From: a bacterium
GTDB taxonomy: Bacteria; Spirochaetota; Spirochaetia; JABEVK01
Length of the DNA: 19,399 nt
Direction of reading: 5' to 3'
NCBI GenBank assembly: GCA_021782055.1
Contig: JAJXVP010000034.1
Span: 1-19,399, forward strand
Positions 13,837-19,399 of this stretch are shown here, one piece after another. The position numbers and the translations under genes were made by a program. The notes below the pieces were generated by a model that worked only from the letters and a program-made list of their open reading frames with translations, did no database searches and was not told where the DNA came from. Each line of letters begins with the position of its first letter. The first letter of the stretch is position 1.

Positions 13837-14651
13837 TGAGTAACCCTGTATTGCCCCCTATCGGTATCATTGGTTTTGGCAACATGGGCGAGGCTTTGGC
13901 TGCCGGGCTTATAAAAACCGCGCCTTCCACAGCGATCCACGTCTTTGAACACCAAGCAGAAGCTAAAGCGAAAGCCTTGGTTCAATACAAGCTGCCCGTA
14001 GCGGCCTCGTTAACAGAGCTTTTGCAAAAGTCTGAAATTCTTATTGTTGCGGTTAAACCACAAGATCTTGGTCCCGTCGTTAAAAAGCTCGCGGAGGACG
14101 GGTTTGCTCGGGAGAAAAAATCCTTGATTTCGTTAGCGGCCGGAGTGAAAACCTCCTGGTTTACACAACAACTCGGGTCAAGTCGCGTCGTACGCTTTAT
14201 GCCCAACTTGGCCGCTAAAGTTGGAGCCTCGTTGGTGGGCGTTTCGCCCGCAGAGGGTTGTCCGGACGAGGTTTCTGCGCAGGCTGTGCAGATAGCAAAA
14301 GCGGCCGGTGAAGCAGCCGTTGTTCCTGAAAAACTCTTGGGCGTGGTCACAGGGCTTTCCGGCTCTGGAATTGCCTTTGTTTTTCGGTTTTTGCACGCCA
14401 TGGCTATGGGTGGCGTACGCGAAGGTATGCCCTACACTCAGGCTTTAGCTTTTGCCCTCGCGGCTGCCGACGGCGCCGTTAAGCTTCTGCGTGAAACCTC
14501 AGAACATCCCATTGCTTTTGAAAGCAAAGTTTGCTCGCCGTCGGGCACAACGGTAGAGGGAGTTCGCGTCCTCGAAGAAGCGGCTGTCAGTGCCGCTGTC
14601 ATGGACGCTGTTTCTGCGGCGACCCGACGTGCCGTTGAACTCGAGAACTAA
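13836..14651 (+). CDS. proC: Pyrroline-5-carboxylate reductase
   Basis: This is the last step of proline synthesis, reducing 1-pyrroline-5-carboxylate with NAD(P)H in the cytoplasm. The N-terminal Rossmann motif is GIIGFGNMG (10-18). Family landmarks are AVKPQ (72-76), RFMPN (120-124), GLSGSG (173-178) and CSPSGTTVEG (233-242), where the substrate loop and helix lie. Length (271 aa) is normal. GGAG lies about 6 nt before the ATG, which overlaps the pilZ stop (TAATG). Its own stop overlaps the next ATG in the same way. Its place between two c-di-GMP genes has no obvious metabolic reason. Confidence 0.97.
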   Translation: MSNPVLPPIGIIGFGNMGEALAAGLIKTAPSTAIHVFEHQAEAKAKALVQYKLPVAASLTELLQKSEILIVAVKPQDLGPVVKKLAEDGFAREKKSLISLAAGVKTSWFTQQLGSSRVVRFMPNLAAKVGASLVGVSPAEGCPDEVSAQAVQIAKAAGEAAVVPEKLLGVVTGLSGSGIAFVFRFLHAMAMGGVREGMPYTQALAFALAAADGAVKLLRETSEHPIAFESKVCSPSGTTVEGVRVLEEAAVSAAVMDAVSAATRRAVELEN

Positions 14652-16798
14652 TGGATCTTTGGGACGAACTATCGTTACGACCACAGGATAACCTCGACAA
14701 AAGTCTAGTCGCGCTTAGTTCGGCCCTGGACAGGCAGGATTTTCACGCCCAAGCTGAGGCTCTGGCACAGGCTGGCTGGTGTTACTTCTTTTTGTCTCAA
14801 CAAGCCGACGCCCTAGAAAAATTTAACTCTTTGCTCGAAATGGCGGCAAGCCAAAGTAACCTGCTTTGGAAGCAATGGGCGTTTTTGGGACTAGGAGCCG
14901 CCTACCAACAGCTTTCTCGTTATGATTTAGCCTTGGAACACCTCCTTCAAGCGATGGAGCAGGCTCAAGAAAACCATAGTATCTCCGGCCAAATTGAAAC
15001 GGGTCGTCGGCTAGGTGAAGTTTATCTGACGCTCGAGAAGCCCCTAGAAGGGCTAGAATACTTGCTGAAAGCCGAACGACTGGCCGAGAAACACGCCGGC
15101 AGCGCCACCTTAGCCGATATTTTACTTTGCTTGGGCGAGAGTTATCTAACCTTGCATAGGAATGATCAAGCCCTTGAGTACCTTTCGCATGCGTTGGTTC
15201 TTACCAAAGAAAACGCCCATCGCTCCGGAGAGGCAAGGGCTTTAACACTTATCGGTTTGATCTACCGCGATATTGGCGAGCTAGATATTAGCGAAGAGTA
15301 CCATTTAGAAAGTCTAAAACTCTGCCAAGTTGGTAATAACGCATGGGGACTCTTAGAAGCGCACCTTAACCTTGGCAACCTGCACCTTCTGCGTAGTAAA
15401 TATGAAACGGCCATTCTGCACTTTGAAAAAGTCATTGTCCTTGCTACGCAGATCGACTCACGCCTTCACCTCGCCAAAGCCTACGCCTCGCTGTCTTCCG
15501 CCTGGGAAAAAGCCGGGGATTTTCAAAAAGCACTCGGCTACGAGCGTCAAGCCAATTCTCTTGAGCGTGATTTGAGGGCGGACGAAATAGCCCAAAAAAC
15601 TCGCAACCTGATGATTCAACAGGAGTTTGAGCAAAACCGAGCTCAAACCGAAATCTTACGCTTAAAATCCGAACGTCTAGAAAAGAAAACGAACGAGCTG
15701 GCCGGGTCGCTAGATTCGTTAAGGATGCTCTCGGATTGGGGACGCCAAATTGCGGGAGCCCTCACCCCCGATGATCTTTTCAGCCGTATTTACGAGAGTC
15801 TTTCGCACCTCGTAACGTTCCGCACATTCGGGCTAGCCCTTTTTCACGCAAAAACAAGAACCCTGCACTTTCCCTATATCATGAAAGACCGGGAGCGCCT
15901 CGACAGCCCCTTTGCCCCCCTTACCGTTCATCACCTTGACAAAATCACACCCAACGACGCAGTTTCGGCACTCCTGTTAAACGACATCTCACAGGTTCAA
16001 TCAACCTGGTTGGATGCCGAAGCCATTGCCCCCGTTGCGGCACTCCTTAGCGCTCAAAGCGGCATTATTTTGCCCCTGATGGAGGGCGACAAGCTCCGTG
16101 GGTTGTTATTTGTCGCTCATAGCGAACCCCAAGCCTACCGTCAGCAAGATGCTAACACCTTAGGAGCCCTGGGTGGCTTTATCGCGGTGGCACTCAAAAA
16201 CACCCTGAACCACCGTAAAGTTCGCCGCCTCAACCAAGCCTTACGAAAAGAGGCTCAAGAGCTCGAGCAAGCCAATCGACAAATTCAGCATTTAGCCCAG
16301 CACGATCTTTTGACCGGCTTAGCAAACCGCCGCCTTCTTACCGAGTTTTTAGCGAAAACTATCCCCTTTTGCCAGCGCACCAAGCGCGGCTTTGCCCTCT
16401 ACTTTTTGGACCTCGATGGCTTTAAGCCCGTTAACGACCGCTGGGGGCATGATGCCGGCGATTGGGTCTTGACGCAATTGGGCAAAAAGCTCAAAGACCT
16501 TTTACGCGACTCAGACCTTGTTGCCCGTGTCGGCGGTGACGAGTTTGTGGCCATTGCTCTGGAAGTCGAACAGGCCGAACAAGCGGTTACCGTCGCTCAA
16601 AAGCTTACCGCAATCATTCAAGAACCAATCCTTTGGGAAAACACCCCCCTCAAACTTGGGGTATCGATTGGCATCAGTTTGTTTCCTACTGACGGTTCTA
16701 CGGCCGAAGAGCTAATCAATCAGGCAGATAATGCGATGTACCGCGTCAAAAACCATGGCAAGCACGGTTGGGCGTTCGCGACCGAAACCAGCAACTAG
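14651..16798 (+). CDS. Diguanylate cyclase with TPR, GAF and GGDEF domains
   Basis: This cytoplasmic sensor probably makes c-di-GMP from two GTP. Residues about 30-320 are a series of TPR-type helix pairs (repeating A-Y-Q-L-x-x-Y-x-x-A-L-E-H patterns such as LGAAYQQLSRYDLALEHLL). A coiled coil follows at about 320-365, then a GAF-like domain at about 375-525 (VTFRTFGLALFH, SGIILPLMEGDKLRGLLFVA), a second coiled coil, and a C-terminal GGDEF domain (about 550-710). The domain is intact: DLLTGLANR (552-560), metal-ligand Asp587 in FLDLDGF, GGDEF at 628-632, and the inhibitory I-site RxxD at Arg619-Asp622. No membrane helix or signal peptide is present. Its ATG overlaps the proC stop and it has no strong Shine-Dalgarno sequence, so translation is probably coupled. 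The ligand of the GAF domain is unknown. Confidence 0.95.
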   Translation: MDLWDELSLRPQDNLDKSLVALSSALDRQDFHAQAEALAQAGWCYFFLSQQADALEKFNSLLEMAASQSNLLWKQWAFLGLGAAYQQLSRYDLALEHLLQAMEQAQENHSISGQIETGRRLGEVYLTLEKPLEGLEYLLKAERLAEKHAGSATLADILLCLGESYLTLHRNDQALEYLSHALVLTKENAHRSGEARALTLIGLIYRDIGELDISEEYHLESLKLCQVGNNAWGLLEAHLNLGNLHLLRSKYETAILHFEKVIVLATQIDSRLHLAKAYASLSSAWEKAGDFQKALGYERQANSLERDLRADEIAQKTRNLMIQQEFEQNRAQTEILRLKSERLEKKTNELAGSLDSLRMLSDWGRQIAGALTPDDLFSRIYESLSHLVTFRTFGLALFHAKTRTLHFPYIMKDRERLDSPFAPLTVHHLDKITPNDAVSALLLNDISQVQSTWLDAEAIAPVAALLSAQSGIILPLMEGDKLRGLLFVAHSEPQAYRQQDANTLGALGGFIAVALKNTLNHRKVRRLNQALRKEAQELEQANRQIQHLAQHDLLTGLANRRLLTEFLAKTIPFCQRTKRGFALYFLDLDGFKPVNDRWGHDAGDWVLTQLGKKLKDLLRDSDLVARVGGDEFVAIALEVEQAEQAVTVAQKLTAIIQEPILWENTPLKLGVSIGISLFPTDGSTAEELINQADNAMYRVKNHGKHGWAFATETSN

Positions 16799-16871
16799 CC
16801 TTTATCGACCCTTTTCCCACCACCAACTTTCGTATACCATAGTGTAACCTTGTTCATCAAAGGAGACACCC

Positions 16872-18308
16872 ATGTTGAACTTTGTCGACACCCGAAAGGT
16901 CAAAATTGTTTGCACCTTGGGTCCCGCGACCGATACCTACGACAGAATCCTGCGCCTTGCCCGCGCCGGTATGGATGTCGCCAGGTTCAATTTTAGCCAT
17001 GGTACGTACGAAGACCACCAAAAACGTTTGGAATGGGTTCGAAAAGCCTCGGCTGAAACGAAAAAGCCCATCGCCATCCTCCAAGACCTTCAAGGTCCAA
17101 AAATTCGTGTTCGAAAATTTGAAAAGGATCAAATCGAACTCAAGCCAGGGGCTCGATTTACCCTGACGGTGAGAAATATTCTGGGAAACGACCGCGAAGC
17201 CTCCGTTTCGTACCCCACCTTTAATAAAGACGTTTCTGCGGGCTCTACCGTGCTCTTAGACGACGGGAACCTTTCGCTTAAGGTTGTCGAGGTCCAAGGG
17301 GAAGACGTCCATTGCGAAGTCATTTTCGGTGGCATTCTTAAGAACAACAAGGGGGTCAACTTGCCGGGGAGCATACTTTCGGTCGAGGCTCTCACCGAAA
17401 AAGATAAGGAGGACTTGAAGTTCGGGCTCGGCATTGGCGTCGATTATATCGCGCTGTCGTTTGTTCAGCGGCCAGAAGATGTTAAGGCCATCAAAGAACT
17501 TATCTATTTTAACGGCAAAGATACCCCAGTGATTGCCAAAATTGAAAAACCTCAGGCGGTTGACCGCATCGATGAAATTATTGAATTAGCCGATGGAATC
17601 ATGATTGCCCGGGGGGATATGGGTGTTGAAATGAATGTGTGGGAGGTTCCCCCCATTCAAAAGGATATTATTTCACGCTGTAATCGGCAGGGTAAGCCGG
17701 TCATCACGGCAACACAAATGCTCGAGTCTATGATTCAGAACCCCCGTCCCACACGCGCCGAGGCAACCGACGTGGCGAACGCCGTGTTAGACGGAACCGA
17801 CGCCGTGATGCTTTCGGCCGAAACCGCTTCTGGGGCCTACCCTTTCGAAGCCGTAGAACACATGCACAAAATTATTTCGACGATTGAAGCGCGCCGGACG
17901 ATTCCCTGGAAGGACCGAAAAATGGTACTCGACGAATCGTACACATTCGCCAACGCCGTAGGCGAATCGGCAGGTCTTGCCGCCGCAGCGGTGAACGCCG
18001 CTAAAATCGTGTGCCTAACCGACATGGGCTACACTGCGAAAGTGGTCAGTCACTTTCGCCCCACCCAGCCTATCTTGGCCGTAAGCCCCAGCGAAAAAGC
18101 CTTGCGTCAGCTTGCTTTGTTTTGGGGTGTCTGGGGCATTCCCATCAGCACCTTTGGCGACAACATCGACGAAGCAGTCAGGTCGGTTACCAACCTTTTA
18201 AAAAACCTCGAATTGGTCCAAAAGGAGGAGCGAGTGGTGTTTACCGCGGCACTGCCTTTTACAGCGCACCGCGACACCAACATGCTCCGTATCGAAACCG
18301 TCTCTTAA
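16872..18308 (+). CDS. pyk: Pyruvate kinase
   Basis: This is the final ATP-forming step of glycolysis, converting PEP and ADP to pyruvate and ATP. Landmarks are CTLGPAT (14-20), RFNFSHG (38-44), the catalytic Lys223 in IAKIEKPQ, the metal/PEP site in [10 protein letters not shown], and TATQMLESM followed by [14 protein letters not shown]. The B domain and the C-terminal allosteric-type domain are complete. Length (478 aa) is typical. AAGGAG lies six bases before the ATG. The 73-bp upstream gap holds only weak promoter candidates (TATACC at about 16836). The stop codon shares bases with that of the convergent lipoprotein gene. Confidence 0.98.
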   Translation: MLNFVDTRKVKIVCTLGPATDTYDRILRLARAGMDVARFNFSHGTYEDHQKRLEWVRKASAETKKPIAILQDLQGPKIRVRKFEKDQIELKPGARFTLTVRNILGNDREASVSYPTFNKDVSAGSTVLLDDGNLSLKVVEVQGEDVHCEVIFGGILKNNKGVNLPGSILSVEALTEKDKEDLKFGLGIGVDYIALSFVQRPEDVKAIKELIYFNGKDTPVIAKIEKPQAVDRIDEIIELADGIMIARGDMGVEMNVWEVPPIQKDIISRCNRQGKPVITATQMLESMIQNPRPTRAEATDVANAVLDGTDAVMLSAETASGAYPFEAVEHMHKIISTIEARRTIPWKDRKMVLDESYTFANAVGESAGLAAAAVNAAKIVCLTDMGYTAKVVSHFRPTQPILAVSPSEKALRQLALFWGVWGIPISTFGDNIDEAVRSVTNLLKNLELVQKEERVVFTAALPFTAHRDTNMLRIETVS

Positions 18309-19261
18309 GGCTGCTTAGCCGCTTCAGCCGGCGCCGCGTGCGGTGCCGTGCTGCTGGCCGTTGAGACCGCTGGGGACACTTCGGCCCCCCCTGATACGAT
18401 TTCGAAGGTCCGCTCCACTTTCCCGTTCACCGAATAGGTGATAGTGTTCCCCACCTTCACGATCGTGTGGAGGTTTCCATTTCGGTCCAAGAAAGCACAG
18501 CCATCGCTTGTCAGCTCATATTGGATGGGGGCTGAATTGCTGAGCATTCCCGGGTGCTGGATAAAAAGAACATCGCCTTTTTTTTCAACAATAAAACGGG
18601 CACCGTAATCGGCCCGGTCTGGCCTTTTTACGTAGTAGTTAAAGCTACCCAGTAGAGCGGGGACGGTCACAAAGTTTTCCTTCTCCTGTTTGAGTCTCAG
18701 CTGACCGGCATTCATCAGGCCGTGGCCATCGTAAGTCACACCGTTGTCAATAAAAATGGAAGGTTGAGTTGAGGCATCAGGAAAGTTAAGATCGATTTCG
18801 CCGTCATTAAAGACCGCTTTGGCATCAGGAAGCGATGTTCCGCCACCAGCCCGCTGAAAGTCTCGACCGGAACGTTCAAAACGAACTTCATAGGGAACTA
18901 AGGCGTTCACCTTTTCGAGGATTTGGAATTGATCGGCCAAATGGTACAGGCTGACTAAATTGACGGCAAGATTGCCGTTGGAATCCAAAAACAACCCGTT
19001 CCCCATATTGACTCCGACCCAGGAATATTGCGAAGGATCGATCGATGGGGCCGTCGAAACGGCTGACTTTAAATCATTGGCTAACTGGTCTTGGCCAGGA
19101 GGAATCCGGTCGACATCGATACGCAGTCCATAGACCTCTGGCACCGCCTGAGCTTGAAGCGGTCCCAGTGGTGTACGGGCCGTCGGTAAAGGAAGTTGCG
19201 GTTGCGAAGCGCAACCCCACAATAGAAACAAGAACAAACTTGCTACGAAGCTGATTTTCAT
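18305..19261 (-). CDS. Lipoprotein of unknown function
   Basis: This exported lipoprotein of about 318 aa starts with MKISFVASLFLFLLWGC: a short basic start, a hydrophobic core, and a lipobox with Cys17 as the lipidated residue. The ATG at 19261 is preferred over a TTG-type start 30 bp upstream because the signal peptide begins there; a G-rich GGGGG lies 4 nt upstream. The mature part has no recognised domain. It appears beta-rich, with repeated Asp/Asn-Gly turns (FLDSNGNLAVNLVSL, FLDRNGNLHTIVKVGN). The C-terminus is a low-complexity Ala/Pro/Ser tail. Its stop overlaps the pyk stop on the other strand (shared TTAA). Location is the inner or outer membrane; the function is unknown. Confidence 0.85.
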   Translation of the reverse strand: MKISFVASLFLFLLWGCASQPQLPLPTARTPLGPLQAQAVPEVYGLRIDVDRIPPGQDQLANDLKSAVSTAPSIDPSQYSWVGVNMGNGLFLDSNGNLAVNLVSLYHLADQFQILEKVNALVPYEVRFERSGRDFQRAGGGTSLPDAKAVFNDGEIDLNFPDASTQPSIFIDNGVTYDGHGLMNAGQLRLKQEKENFVTVPALLGSFNYYVKRPDRADYGARFIVEKKGDVLFIQHPGMLSNSAPIQYELTSDGCAFLDRNGNLHTIVKVGNTITYSVNGKVERTFEIVSGGAEVSPAVSTASSTAPHAAPAEAAKQP

Positions 19262-19308
19262 AAAACCCCCAGTGGAAACGTTTAAGGCCAAAAGTTGTTA
19301 CAGAATAC

Positions 19309-19339
19309 AAAAAAGCCCCCTCGGTTGGCGAGGGGGCTT
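19309..19339 (-). terminator. Intrinsic terminator of a gene beyond the right edge
   Basis: On the minus strand AAGCCCCCTCG and CGAGGGGGCTT form a perfect 11-bp stem with a 5-nt loop, followed by six Ts. It must end a leftward transcript from outside the window and separates it from the lipoprotein gene. A possible gene end (reading ...TGSKFLKIS then stop) lies just upstream at about 19370-19398, too short to call. Confidence 0.92.
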
Positions 19340-19399
19340 AGGCACAATTTCTCAGGGAAAGCGAATCCTTAAGAAATCTTTAGAAACTTAGAACCAGTA

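Noticed and set aside
18310..18360. GC-rich hairpin-like stretch after pyk as a terminator
   Set aside because: It codes for the Ala/Pro-rich tail of the lipoprotein, the loop is too tight, and there is no T run.

Overview
The window is a compact stretch of ordinary bacterial chromosome. No mobile element, CRISPR array, tRNA or rRNA was seen. The gene set (FemAB-type cell-wall transferase, a response regulator with an N-terminal excisionase-type helix-turn-helix, PilZ and GGDEF proteins, a lipobox lipoprotein, a protein ending in what looks like an outer-membrane barrel, an intracellular type I pullulanase and pyruvate kinase) suggests a diderm, saccharolytic, free-living or commensal anaerobe. 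Several proteins look like those of Spirochaetota (Spirochaeta/Treponema type). This placement rests on protein recall, not on a search, and is only moderately secure.

Left part (1-4628). The 3' part of a femAB-like gene enters from the left edge and is followed by two small membrane proteins. A MetI-type cystathionine gamma-synthase runs the other way. It is divergent from a 608-residue enzyme of the 2-isopropylmalate/homocitrate synthase superfamily, whose usual LeuA-type regulatory tail is replaced by what looks like a cytoplasmic Cache/PAS-like sensor domain. The shared upstream region holds a promoter for each gene, an AT-rich palindrome, and a perfect 18-bp tandem duplication framed by a 7-bp inverted repeat.

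Middle part, minus strand (4640-9219). Reading leftwards from pulA: pullulanase, a small two-helix membrane protein, the ribosomal operon rplM-rpsI with a clear intrinsic terminator, and a new promoter driving an HTH-receiver regulator, a lone receiver and acylphosphatase. The lone receiver and acylphosphatase overlap by 4 bp. No histidine kinase is visible in this operon.

Right part (9294-19399). aroA is divergent from pulA. A minus-strand operon carries a secreted probable outer-membrane protein, a four-helix membrane protein and the ribosome-assembly GTPase RbgA. Divergent from it is a tightly coupled operon PilZ-proC-diguanylate cyclase (TPR-GAF-GGDEF), which puts a c-di-GMP maker and a c-di-GMP receptor on one transcript around a proline biosynthesis gene. 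Then come pyruvate kinase and, convergent with it, a lipoprotein. A strong terminator for an unseen gene lies at the right edge.

The observations most worth following are the enzyme-Cache fusion, the kinase-less receiver/acylphosphatase operon, the coupled c-di-GMP operon, the duplicated promoter repeat, and a recurring layout in which genes with no Shine-Dalgarno sequence (pulA, aroA, pilZ) have a TANNNT -10 element only 5-7 nt before the start codon, suggesting leaderless mRNAs.
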